Positions 18,264 to 26,890 of a stretch of DNA of 35,512 nucleotides are shown here, piece by piece. A program made the position numbers and the translations under genes. Location of the stretch: the NCBI GenBank assembly GCA_015489595.1, contig WFZK01000020.1, positions 1-35,512 on the forward strand. Direction: 5' to 3'. The notes under the pieces are model-generated. The model was not told where the DNA came from. It was given only the letters and a program-made list of their open reading frames with translations, and did not search any database. The stretch is from Candidatus Dojkabacteria bacterium (GTDB lineage Bacteria > Patescibacteriota > Dojkabacteria > GCA-002793355). The stretch's first letter is position 1. Every line of letters begins with the position of its first letter.

Positions 18264-19937
18264 TCAGACCTTCTTAGAAAAGGTCCGCTTCTTACGCAGC
18301 GCCTTTCTACCCTCGCAATCTACCACAGTGATCTCAGGGGTAAGCCCGTATTCGCGTCTGAAGAAACTCCCAGTCTTACGATAAATTAAACGCTTAGTGT
18401 CTTGCTTACCCTTCAAATAAAAAACCTCAGAAAGAGTCTTCTTAAGCTTCTCTGTTGCTTCTGGAACCAAATGCGCGGGTAAAACCCCTTTTGCTACTAC
18501 CTCAAGCTTTTTAGACCTACTGCACCCTACGACCACAACCACATGCCCAAAGCCTGCCATATTGTATCTGGTGGTCACGATATTATCCCGCGTGGATACT
18601 AACTCCGACCCAATTACATAGACAGGATGAGTGCGTATCTTCTTCTCAGGCACCACTCCTTTAGAAGTAAACTTATACACACTCCCCTCAGAGGGGACAA
18701 GAATCTTCCTAGAAGGGATTCCCGCCTCCATTAATAGATTCCTGTGTTGGAAAAGAAAAGAGGTGTAGCCGTGAACAGGAATATAATATTTAGAATTTAA
18801 AAGAATAGCCATCTGCTTGAGCTCCTCCTGGTATGCATGGCCACTTACGTGTACATCCATTAGTCTGCTGTTTATTACAGTAGCGCCAGTCCTGGACAAT
18901 CTATCCATCAACTCCTGAACAGGTACGACATTTGTAGGAATAACCGAAGAAGACATAATTATAGTATCTGTACTTTTGAGCTTAATATAGGCATGCTCAC
19001 CTCGGGCCATCCGGGTTAGGGCTGCCATATGCTCCCCTTGGCTCCCTGTAGCTATAATAACTACCTGATTATCAGGATATTTATCCACGTCCTTTACATG
19101 TATGATCAGGTCCTTCTGAGGCATCAAATATCCTATCCGCATTGCTATCTTTACATTGGTTTCAAGACTTCTTCCTGTAAAAGCAACCTTCTTATTAAGC
19201 TTTTTGGCTATCTCCATGATTCCGATCAAGCGAGACACGAGGGAAGAAAACATCCCAATGATCACTCGTCCCTTAGCATTAGCTAAAATGCTTTCTAGCA
19301 CGCCTATAATTGAAGTCTCTGACTTGGAGTATCCAGCTTCATACACATTAGTAGAATCTAGCAGGCTCACGAGAACTCCCTGTAAAGCCCACTTTTCTAA
19401 AATGTCAGTATCAGACGGAGGCTCGTTAATCGGGGTGGCATCAAACTTAAAATCCCCTGTGTATACGATCTTGCCAAAAGGAGAGTCAACTGCAACTGCA
19501 AAACACTGGGGGATGCTGTGGGTCACATGAGCAAAGTGGACTCTAAACGGTCCAATATTGACTATATCTCCGCTGTGAACCTTAGTTAATTTTGCCTGCT
19601 TGTGTTTTTTTACCTCCCTTAATTTCTCCTTGATGAACTCGATAGCAAACCTACTTCCATAGATAGGCGGGTTACCCAGCTTATCTATAACATAAGGCAA
19701 ACCTCCCACATGATCCATGTGAGCGTGTGTGATCACTATCCCTGCGATTTTTCTTCTATTGTGCTCAAGCCAAGAAACATCAGGTAGTATGCCATTTATG
19801 TTAAAAACACCTACGTCAGGGAACCCAATGCCGTAATCAATCACCAACAATTTGCCATCTTTTTCAACCACATAGCTGTTTCTTCCGATGGTAGTAACCC
19901 CGGAAAGGGTGATTACTCTTACATCCTTACTCATCAT
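18264..19937 (-). CDS. rnj: Ribonuclease J
   Basis: MBL/beta-CASP: VITHAHMDHVGGLPYVIDKL, VYTGDFKFD, DVHVSGHAYQEELKQM, YYIPVHGYTSFL. Confidence 0.95.
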   Translation of the reverse strand: MMSKDVRVITLSGVTTIGRNSYVVEKDGKLLVIDYGIGFPDVGVFNINGILPDVSWLEHNRRKIAGIVITHAHMDHVGGLPYVIDKLGNPPIYGSRFAIEFIKEKLREVKKHKQAKLTKVHSGDIVNIGPFRVHFAHVTHSIPQCFAVAVDSPFGKIVYTGDFKFDATPINEPPSDTDILEKWALQGVLVSLLDSTNVYEAGYSKSETSIIGVLESILANAKGRVIIGMFSSLVSRLIGIMEIAKKLNKKVAFTGRSLETNVKIAMRIGYLMPQKDLIIHVKDVDKYPDNQVVIIATGSQGEHMAALTRMARGEHAYIKLKSTDTIIMSSSVIPTNVVPVQELMDRLSRTGATVINSRLMDVHVSGHAYQEELKQMAILLNSKYYIPVHGYTSFLFQHRNLLMEAGIPSRKILVPSEGSVYKFTSKGVVPEKKIRTHPVYVIGSELVSTRDNIVTTRYNMAGFGHVVVVVGCSRSKKLEVVAKGVLPAHLVPEATEKLKKTLSEVFYLKGKQDTKRLIYRKTGSFFRREYGLTPEITVVDCEGRKALRKKRTFSKKV

Positions 19938-21019
19938 CCTAAAACTCCCATATCATCAGGCAGATATTTTTTCACATTGTCGGGGGTAATCACAACCTTA
20001 TCTACCCCACCCGTGAGTATATCATACGCCACCTGTCTTGCCAGATTAGCAAGAGTACGCTCAAGCTGTCGTATCCCAGCGTCATAGCCCATAGGTCGAA
20101 CAATAAGAGGCCAAGCCTGGTCCGTAATTACAAGCTGCTCACGCTTAAGGCCTGTCTCCTTTAAGATCCTAGGCAGTAGATAATCCTTGCCTATCTTAAT
20201 CTTCTCTTCATCTGTATAGCTTGTAAATCTGATAATTTCTAACCTATCAAGCAAAGCTGCAGTGAGTGTCCCCAGAGTATTCGCAGTTGTTATAAAAAAG
20301 ACTTTGGAAAGATCGATTGGATAATCAATGTATCTATCTACAAAACTAGAATTTTGTGAAGGATCTAGAATCTCTAACAAAGCTGCCTGAATGTCGCGGT
20401 TTAGGGCCTTATCACCGCTGGCCTTATCTATCTCATCGAGCAATATCACCGGATTCATTGATCCTGCTCTAACCAGTGCTTTTACAATAACACCAGGCTC
20501 AGCATCTGGATAAGTTCGCGGCTTGCCTCTAAGTTGAAGAATGTCTCCAAAGGCTGCCATTGAGATCTTTTGAAAGCTTCTTCCTAGAGCACGGGCAATA
20601 GACATAGCAATTGTGGTCTTCCCTAGCCCTTGCAGCCCTACAAAGCAGAGTACAGGAAATCTCTCTACAACAGGCCCCTGTTTTTGCTGCTTTTCATTCA
20701 TTGATCGGAGCTTAATAGTAGCTATGTAGGTTAAGATCTTGCGCTTTACCTTCTCAAGCCCATAGTGAGTTCGATTCAGCTCGTTCTTAACAGTTTCAAT
20801 GTCTAAATTATCAGGGGTATACTTTCCCCAAGGGATCCTTACTATCCAATCTATGTATTTTGAGACTATCTCATATTCTGTAGAGTAAACTCCGCGCTTT
20901 GCAGCGTTATACAAACGTACAAGCATTTTGTACGCCTCTGCCTTCAAGGGCTTAGGAACGTTCGAATTCTCTAGTTTGTTAAACAGATCCTTAATATCTG
21001 CAAACTCATCCAACTGCAT
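19934..21019 (-). CDS. Lon-type AAA+ ATPase lacking the LAN N-domain and S16 protease domain
   Basis: YIDWIVRIPWGKYTPDNLDIETVKNELNRTHYGLEKVKRKIL, Walker A GLQGLGKTT, Walker B VILLDEIDK, TANTLGTLTAALLDRLEIIRFTSYTDEEK are Lon-specific; the ORF ends right after the AAA+ lid. Confidence 0.9.
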   Translation of the reverse strand: MQLDEFADIKDLFNKLENSNVPKPLKAEAYKMLVRLYNAAKRGVYSTEYEIVSKYIDWIVRIPWGKYTPDNLDIETVKNELNRTHYGLEKVKRKILTYIATIKLRSMNEKQQKQGPVVERFPVLCFVGLQGLGKTTIAMSIARALGRSFQKISMAAFGDILQLRGKPRTYPDAEPGVIVKALVRAGSMNPVILLDEIDKASGDKALNRDIQAALLEILDPSQNSSFVDRYIDYPIDLSKVFFITTANTLGTLTAALLDRLEIIRFTSYTDEEKIKIGKDYLLPRILKETGLKREQLVITDQAWPLIVRPMGYDAGIRQLERTLANLARQVAYDILTGGVDKVVITPDNVKKYLPDDMGVLG

Positions 21020-21032
21020 ATTCTATTATCCT

Positions 21033-23192
21033 TCAGACTTGTTTCATAGACAACCTTAATCTACCCTTCTCGTCTATCTCAATTATCTTAGCCCTCACAC
21101 GCTGACCTATCTTTAGCACTGTATGAATATCTTTTATGTACATGTCGGAGATCTCAGAGATATGAATCATGCCTAAGGTATCTGTCCCGTCAAGTAACTT
21201 CACAATAGCGCCAAATGGCTTGAGGTCTACCACTTCAACATCATATACTTCACCTATTTTATAGGTCTTTTTAGCAGGCTTTAATTTATGTTCTGTCTCC
21301 AATGCGTCCTTTATTAACTCTTTAGCTTTTTCTAAGCTAGCTTTATTCACAGCGGTGATTATTACTTCTCCGTTCTCCTCGATATAGATCTCAGCGCCTG
21401 ACTCTTTCATGATCTCCTTTATTATCTTGCCCCCTGGACCGATTAATCTTCCGATATCATCTGGATCTATCTTTATCTTAGCCACCCCCGGAGCATACGG
21501 AGAAAGCTCTGGCCTTGGCTCAGGGATCACCTGCTTCATTTTTTCTAAGATAAACAAACGGGCCTTCTTGGCAGCCTCAAGAGCCTGATCAAATACCTCT
21601 ACGGGCAGAACTCCTTTCTTCTGATCCATCTGAATGGCTGTAATCCCATCTTCTGTGCCTGCTACCTTAAAATCCATCTCACCGTAGAAATCTTCTTGTT
21701 CCTGAATGTCTGTTAAAAGCTTAAATTCTCCGGTTTCATCATCCATTATGACGCCGATGCTTATGCCTGCTACTGGCTTCTTTATCGGAACTCCAGCATC
21801 CATTAAAGCCAAGGAGCTTCCACAGGTTGATGCCATTGAGGTAGATCCCCCTGAACCCATTACCTCGCTTACGACCCTTATTGTATAAGGGAACTCGTCT
21901 TTAGAAGGCAACACAGCTAGTAAAGCTTTTTCAGCTAAGGCTCCATGACCTACCTCCCTACGGCCAGGATAGTATCTGACCCTTCCTGGTTCTCCATAAG
22001 CATAAGGAGGAGCGTAGTATTCATGCATGTATCTTTTCTCCTCGTCTCCGCTTAACTCCTCAAGCTGGAGCTGCTTCTGAAGGGAATCAAGAGTCACAAC
22101 ACTTAAAACCTGAGTTGGACCACGCTTGAAATTGGCACTTCCGTGAGCTCGAGGCAGAAGCCCCACCTCGATCTCAAGGGGTCTTATCTCATCGAAATCT
22201 CGGCCGTCTATTCTCCTATTCTCCTCAAGCACAGACTTGCGGACGTATTTTTTAAATATCTTTGCGATTGCTCTTTTTAGCAAAGCTTCGAATTCTGAGG
22301 TATCCTCTTCTTGCTCGGCTTGCTCACTTACCATCTCTTCTTTAATAGTCTCCTCTAGCTCCTCAAGCTGTTTTACCCGCTCTTCTTTATCTGGATTCGA
22401 TAACGCCTCATAAAGTCTCTTACCGTATCTTTCTTCTAGCTTTTCTATTAGATCAACGGGGACTACCACCCTGGTGCCTTCTTGTTTCTCAACACCAAAT
22501 TCTTTAGTAAACTCTTCCTGGGCATCAAACCAGACCTTAGCTTTATCAATAGCAAAACGCATTGCATCCTTGACTATCTTTTCCGGAATCTCACGCATCA
22601 CTGCGTCGAACATAACTATTCCTTTAGGCTCTACTCCTAGAAACAGATTCATAGCCTCTTTATCTATAACATTTTCACCTTCAGCATCCCAAAGGGGGAC
22701 GGATTTATTATTAATGTAAAGCTCACCGTTCTCACCTATAGAAACTCGTACACCTGCTAATGGACCATCAAACTCTATGCTTGAGGCCATCAAGGCAGCC
22801 ACAGTGGTATTAAAGCCTAGTATCAGCGGATCAAATTCAGGATCATAAGAGAGTACATTGACAAAGATTTGAACTGTATCTACCAGACCTTCTGGAAACC
22901 TGGGTCTTATGGCTCTATCAATAATTCTGGCTTTAAGAATAGCACTGTCTGCAGGATGTCCTTCTCTTTTTACATAGGGAGAAGCAGCGATTTTCCCTGC
23001 TGCATACAGCCTCTCAAGATATTCAACCTGAAGTGGGAAAAAGTCAAGAGTTTTGTCCCCTTCACCTCTTAGAACAGAAACATTAACAGCCGTACCTCCC
23101 CATACAGCAAAGATTGAACTATCAGAAAGGGCGCTAAACTTTTTGTAGAACCATTTGACAGGTTGTCCACCTACCTTAAACGTATATTCCAT
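21033..23192 (-). CDS. pnp: Polynucleotide phosphorylase
   Basis: 719 aa with RNase PH repeats, KH (IGRLIGPGGKIIKEI) and S1 domain; adjacent to rpsO. Confidence 0.98.
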   Translation of the reverse strand: MEYTFKVGGQPVKWFYKKFSALSDSSIFAVWGGTAVNVSVLRGEGDKTLDFFPLQVEYLERLYAAGKIAASPYVKREGHPADSAILKARIIDRAIRPRFPEGLVDTVQIFVNVLSYDPEFDPLILGFNTTVAALMASSIEFDGPLAGVRVSIGENGELYINNKSVPLWDAEGENVIDKEAMNLFLGVEPKGIVMFDAVMREIPEKIVKDAMRFAIDKAKVWFDAQEEFTKEFGVEKQEGTRVVVPVDLIEKLEERYGKRLYEALSNPDKEERVKQLEELEETIKEEMVSEQAEQEEDTSEFEALLKRAIAKIFKKYVRKSVLEENRRIDGRDFDEIRPLEIEVGLLPRAHGSANFKRGPTQVLSVVTLDSLQKQLQLEELSGDEEKRYMHEYYAPPYAYGEPGRVRYYPGRREVGHGALAEKALLAVLPSKDEFPYTIRVVSEVMGSGGSTSMASTCGSSLALMDAGVPIKKPVAGISIGVIMDDETGEFKLLTDIQEQEDFYGEMDFKVAGTEDGITAIQMDQKKGVLPVEVFDQALEAAKKARLFILEKMKQVIPEPRPELSPYAPGVAKIKIDPDDIGRLIGPGGKIIKEIMKESGAEIYIEENGEVIITAVNKASLEKAKELIKDALETEHKLKPAKKTYKIGEVYDVEVVDLKPFGAIVKLLDGTDTLGMIHISEISDMYIKDIHTVLKIGQRVRAKIIEIDEKGRLRLSMKQV

Positions 23193-23266
23193 AACTTTTC
23201 TTTCACATTTTAATTTATACCCAGCTGCCCTAATTATACATGGATGGATATTAAAAACAAAGGGCG

Positions 23267-23281
23267 AGGGCTTTGCCCTCA
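23267..23281 (-). terminator. Short GC hairpin between rpsO and pnp
   Basis: Minus-strand GAGGGC-AAA-GCCCTC followed by GCCCTTTGTTTTT. Confidence 0.45.
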
Positions 23282-23363
23282 GACGAAAAAACCAATCAAA
23301 AAAAGAAACACCCTCCTATATAAAAAAATAAACCTTTTTCTTTTGCCCGGTTTTCTGGGCATT

Positions 23364-23633
23364 TTATTTCCTTAAGCCGAGCTTCTTAATAAGGCTCTGA
23401 TACCTTTTCGCATCAAGCCTCCTTAAATAATCAAGAAGCCGCTTACGCCTACTGACGAGCTTGATAAATCCGCGCTTGGAATGAAAATCATGAGGATGCT
23501 TTTTAAAGTGCTCGGCAAGGGCATTAATTCTGTATGTGAGTAAGGCGATCTGAACCTCAGGAGACCCTGTATCGCCTTCGTGCCGGGCAAACTCCTCAAT
23601 GATCTTCTTTTTTTGTTCGGTAGTAAGCGACAT
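23364..23633 (-). CDS. rpsO: 30S ribosomal protein S15
   Basis: 89 aa, [53 protein letters not shown]. Confidence 0.98.
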   Translation of the reverse strand: MSLTTEQKKKIIEEFARHEGDTGSPEVQIALLTYRINALAEHFKKHPHDFHSKRGFIKLVSRRKRLLDYLRRLDAKRYQSLIKKLGLRK

Positions 23634-23784
23634 TTACAGGTGGTTTAAGTTAACTATTTTTTGAGGTTTATATTAATGTAGCACCCTTCTTAAAATTTAG
23701 CAAGCTTTGCACCGCACTCCCTCAACCCCTTTGCTTGACACTTAAATGACATCCGTCCTATATTATATCCTACGCAGATAGATT

Positions 23785-24945
23785 TTACAACTCTAGAGTC
23801 TTCTTTATCTTTTCGGCTAGCTCGGAAATATCCAAGTCAGGAGACTCCTCAACTTTAGACTCTTCTGATTTAGTGGATTCGGGCTCTGGTTTAGCTTGAG
23901 GTTGAGTAGCCGACTTGTCTGTCACAGGAATCTCTTTTTCCTCAGGAGCTATAGTATGGCTAACACTTTTCTCCACGATGGATTCTCCTTCCCTTAAAAC
24001 ACTCAAGACTACCTCTTTGGCCTCTTTTAGACTCATCTTATCAAGCATCCCTTCTGCCCAATTTTTAGTTGAAAAAACATTTAACTTAGAAGCAAAATTC
24101 GGCAGACTTTTACCAATGATTCTCAGGTATACCGAATCACCAGTGGAGATTAAAGAGACTATAGGCTTATCAACCCCATGGTATAGTAGATATACTAGGT
24201 CGGCCCATAAAGGCATAGAGGGTCTAAAATTCTCAGGATCAACCACCAAGGACCCAATAATTGCGTCGGACTCCAGTTCCCAATTCTCAAGTGCTCTTAT
24301 GTTAAAGTTGGTATCCTTTACAAGTACAGCACTGCTGAAAAGCTCTCTTATTTTCCCAAAATCCACCCTAAAATCTCCGGAGAGTACACCTAGAACTAAG
24401 TGGTTATAAACATCCAACATAAAAAGATCCTTTAAACAATCAGGTAGTAAAGCGTCGCTGGTTAAAAAGTCTTGATCGAAATCAGCTAAACTAATCACAT
24501 GGTCGTCTTTAATGTAGCCATAGCCGGATAGTCCATAGACTTCGCTGTAATCTTCTAGCTCAGAAACATAACCAAATTGAATAAAAGGAGTCTTGCCTGC
24601 TTTGACAAATTGAATCATCTGGGGATCAATTTCAATGCTTTCTCCCGTGGGTTCAAGGTAAATTACTAAGTTATCGTCCTCTAAATCGACCTTCAACTTT
24701 TTTACCTGTTTCTTAGCACCCTTAATCACTATCCTATAGTCTTTTTCAATTTTCAGTTCTGACTTGTATGGAATCTTACACTCTTCTAATAGATTTTTAA
24801 GCCAAGGTATCACAGCGCCTGGCACATAAAGGGGTAGATTGTGTTTGTGAACTAATGCTAAAGCCCGCAGAGCTTCAAACCAACCTGCTTTTCCAGATAA
24901 AACTACAGATATCCCTTTCTTATTTAAAACCTCTGAAAGTTGCAT
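23785..24945 (-). CDS. Hypothetical protein with acidic disordered C-terminal tail
   Basis: 386 aa; alpha/beta N-terminal part, Glu/Ser/Pro-rich linker and terminal helix DLDISELAEKIKKTLEL. Confidence 0.7.
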   Translation of the reverse strand: MQLSEVLNKKGISVVLSGKAGWFEALRALALVHKHNLPLYVPGAVIPWLKNLLEECKIPYKSELKIEKDYRIVIKGAKKQVKKLKVDLEDDNLVIYLEPTGESIEIDPQMIQFVKAGKTPFIQFGYVSELEDYSEVYGLSGYGYIKDDHVISLADFDQDFLTSDALLPDCLKDLFMLDVYNHLVLGVLSGDFRVDFGKIRELFSSAVLVKDTNFNIRALENWELESDAIIGSLVVDPENFRPSMPLWADLVYLLYHGVDKPIVSLISTGDSVYLRIIGKSLPNFASKLNVFSTKNWAEGMLDKMSLKEAKEVVLSVLREGESIVEKSVSHTIAPEEKEIPVTDKSATQPQAKPEPESTKSEESKVEESPDLDISELAEKIKKTLEL

Positions 24946-24950
24946 TAAGT

Positions 24951-24956
24951 ATTATA
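24951..24956 (-). promoter_or_regulatory. -10 box TATAAT, 5 nt before ATG 24945
   Basis: TATAAT-ACTTA-ATG on the minus strand. Confidence 0.6.
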
Positions 24957-25044
24957 GCATAATACTACAGGGACTCTATCTCAGGCCAGAATGGAATAGA
25001 AGCCAGTTGCGTGGCCTAAATTTCAGGCTCCTTTAGCTTTAGTC

Positions 25045-25833
25045 TCATTTATGAATGACCTCAACGTCTAAATTTGTTACCAATTCTGTACACATATCTA
25101 AGGCCTTAGGATTTGCGCATATGAACTTCCCAATATATTTAACCGACTGAAAATCTCGAGTTATAGCCGAATAGGCCCAAGGGGGTTCTACTGTTTCGCC
25201 AAGCGCATTTACCCTCGTATTGTAGATCTTACCCACCAGAGTAATGTAGCCGTCTTTAAGTTTAGCCCAATGCGCTTTGCCCAATCTTATCGTCTCAAAT
25301 TCTTTGCCTAGTAGTTTCTCTATGTGAGCTGGATACGCCTCAGAATACTGCCCTATTTTAAGGAGAAGGTGGTTATCTGGACCATATATCTCAGCATAGT
25401 AATCATCTAAAACCTTCTGTGTGGTAAGAAACCTAGCGTTTACTCTATATTCAAAAATGTTCCCTTCTGTATCTTTAAGCTTAAAGGATCTTACGACGTG
25501 TTTGGCCGCGAGTTCTACTTGCATGTTCTTAACTACCTGAGTACATTTATCTAAAAGCTTTACATCAGCACAGCGAAAAGTGGCCATAAGTTCTGAATTA
25601 ACATAAGCAGACGCCCACGATTTTTTATCCGAAGGAACTCTACGAAGCTCTATTGATCCATAATCGGTCTTGATCCACACCACCTCTCCTAAATCTTTTG
25701 TTTTGAAGGTTTTGGACAAGAATTTAGGAGCATTCCCGGGGAATGCCTCAGGAAGCACCCTTACGGTCATAAACAGTTTCTTATCTTTAAGGTACAGCTC
25801 GGCTGTATCGATCCTTCTGGGAGAAACCTTCAC
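25045..25833 (-). CDS. C-terminal part of a duplicated-domain hypothetical protein (GTG start overlaps the upstream stop)
   Basis: Two internal copies ending ADVKLLDKCTQVVKNMQVEL and ANPKALDMCTELVTNLDVEV. Confidence 0.65.
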   Translation of the reverse strand: MKVSPRRIDTAELYLKDKKLFMTVRVLPEAFPGNAPKFLSKTFKTKDLGEVVWIKTDYGSIELRRVPSDKKSWASAYVNSELMATFRCADVKLLDKCTQVVKNMQVELAAKHVVRSFKLKDTEGNIFEYRVNARFLTTQKVLDDYYAEIYGPDNHLLLKIGQYSEAYPAHIEKLLGKEFETIRLGKAHWAKLKDGYITLVGKIYNTRVNALGETVEPPWAYSAITRDFQSVKYIGKFICANPKALDMCTELVTNLDVEVIHK

Positions 25834-26144
25834 AGAATATCAAAAGGTACGGATACAGTAAACTCATAGATGTTCCCGCCCAAAAACTCAAAAAGCTGAA
25901 ATGCCTGAGTGTGAAGAGATGGCTTAGGAGCCTCATTATTAGATGGTTTTCGCGTAGAGGTAGGTTGCTCAACAGTGGAAGTGAGAGTCGCAGTAATCTG
26001 TTCAACCGTGGTAGGAATAAACTGCGGAGGCTGTGAAGAAATAGAGGCTGAGGGGTTGACAGCAAAGTATACCACGGCCCCGGTGACTGCGGCAGAGGCC
26101 AAAGCCGAAGCTAAACTAGCAAGGACGAGCTTTTTGTCTATCAT
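25830..26144 (-). CDS. N-terminal part (signal/TM plus start of first repeat) of the same duplicated-domain protein
   Basis: TM at LASLASALASAAVTGAVVYFAV, Thr/Ser/Pro linker, then FQLFEFLGGNIYEFTVSVPF matching FKLKDTEGNIFEYRVNARF in the downstream ORF. Confidence 0.6.
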   Translation of the reverse strand: MIDKKLVLASLASALASAAVTGAVVYFAVNPSASISSQPPQFIPTTVEQITATLTSTVEQPTSTRKPSNNEAPKPSLHTQAFQLFEFLGGNIYEFTVSVPFDIL

Positions 26145-26149
26145 CGCAA

Positions 26150-26155
26150 AATATA
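26150..26155 (-). promoter_or_regulatory. -10 box TATATT, 5 nt before ATG 26144
   Basis: TATATT-TTGCG-ATG on the minus strand. Confidence 0.45.
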
Positions 26156-26233
26156 TAACTTTATCTGCTAAATTATAGCACTAGTAAGGCAAACTGCGGG
26201 ATTCCCCATACGGGGCTGGGGCAAAACCCACTC

Positions 26234-26647
26234 TCAAAAATTAAGCAACAAAGCACCTATAAACATAAATACAGCCCCAAGAACACTTTTAAGGGTAAGC
26301 TTCTCACTTAAAAACAAAGCTGCTCCAATTACCAGAATCACTACACTCAGCTTATCAATCGCATAAACCCCTTTAACCGGGCCGTGCTTTAGAGCGATAA
26401 AATAGAAAGTCCAAGACAGAGCCCCGGAGATTGCGGCCAGTATAAGGAAGATTGTATCGTGGGAGCTGAGCTTAGGGATTTTAAGCTTGTTAGTGGCGGT
26501 GGCGATGGCGATCATAATGATCGCCATCGCCACCGCTCGTAGCGTTGTCATTGTAACTGGATCTATATTTTTAAGCGCAATTTTGCCTGTAATACTTACC
26601 AGCGCCGCAAACAAAGCAGAAAGCAGAGCAAATATCACCCACATCAT
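26234..26647 (-). CDS. EamA/DMT-type small transporter
   Basis: MMWVIFALLSALFAALVSITGKIALKNIDPVTMTTLRA...GALSWTFYFIALKHGPVKGVYAIDKLSVVILVIGAALFLSEKLTLKSVLGAVFMFIGALLL. Start set at 26647 because the ORF-track N-terminus translates a palindrome. Confidence 0.85.
   Translation of the reverse strand: MMWVIFALLSALFAALVSITGKIALKNIDPVTMTTLRAVAMAIIMIAIATATNKLKIPKLSSHDTIFLILAAISGALSWTFYFIALKHGPVKGVYAIDKLSVVILVIGAALFLSEKLTLKSVLGAVFMFIGALLLNF
26496..26536. repeat. 41-bp perfect palindrome inside the EamA CDS, 20-bp arms, 1-nt centre
   Basis: GCGGTGGCGATGGCGATCAT-A-ATGATCGCCATCGCCACCGC. Confidence 0.97.
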
Positions 26648-26691
26648 TGTAGCTATTGTACCATGACCCGCAGGGGCTTTAAGCGAAAATT

Positions 26692-26735
26692 GGGAGTGGG
26701 GCAAAACCAATCTTTTACGATTTTGCCCCACTCCC
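26692..26735. repeat. Palindromic element, 15-bp perfect stem, 14-nt loop
   Basis: GGGAGTGGGGCAAAA-CCAATCTTTTACGA-TTTTGCCCCACTCCC. Confidence 0.9.
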
Positions 26736-26890
26736 CTAAGTAACTCCCCCCTTGTCTGCCTTAAACCATCCTGCCCACAGGCAACTTCTCTATCATGGGA
26801 AAGGTAACCTGCTTTAGGACATGAAGCCGGGGTTATAGAGAATTAATTTGACCCTAGCCCCGTCATTGTCTCTATGCCGGCTGCTCTAAT

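Noticed and set aside
19156-19530. Plus-strand ORF 124 aa (also 19029..19286, 23915..24409, 22474..22719, 21706..21888)
   Set aside because: Shadow ORFs opposite RNase J, PNPase and the 23785 gene; no recognisable motif.
25830-25850. Programmed -1 frameshift signal at the split gene
   Set aside because: The CCTTTT run is followed at once by TGA in the -1 frame and no standard X XXY YYZ heptamer lies in the usable interval; an indel or coupled reinitiation is more likely.
25787-26065. Minus ORF 92 aa, Leu/Ser/Arg-rich
   Set aside because: Alternate frame of the 25830-26144 gene, which has a clear TM/linker and repeat homology.
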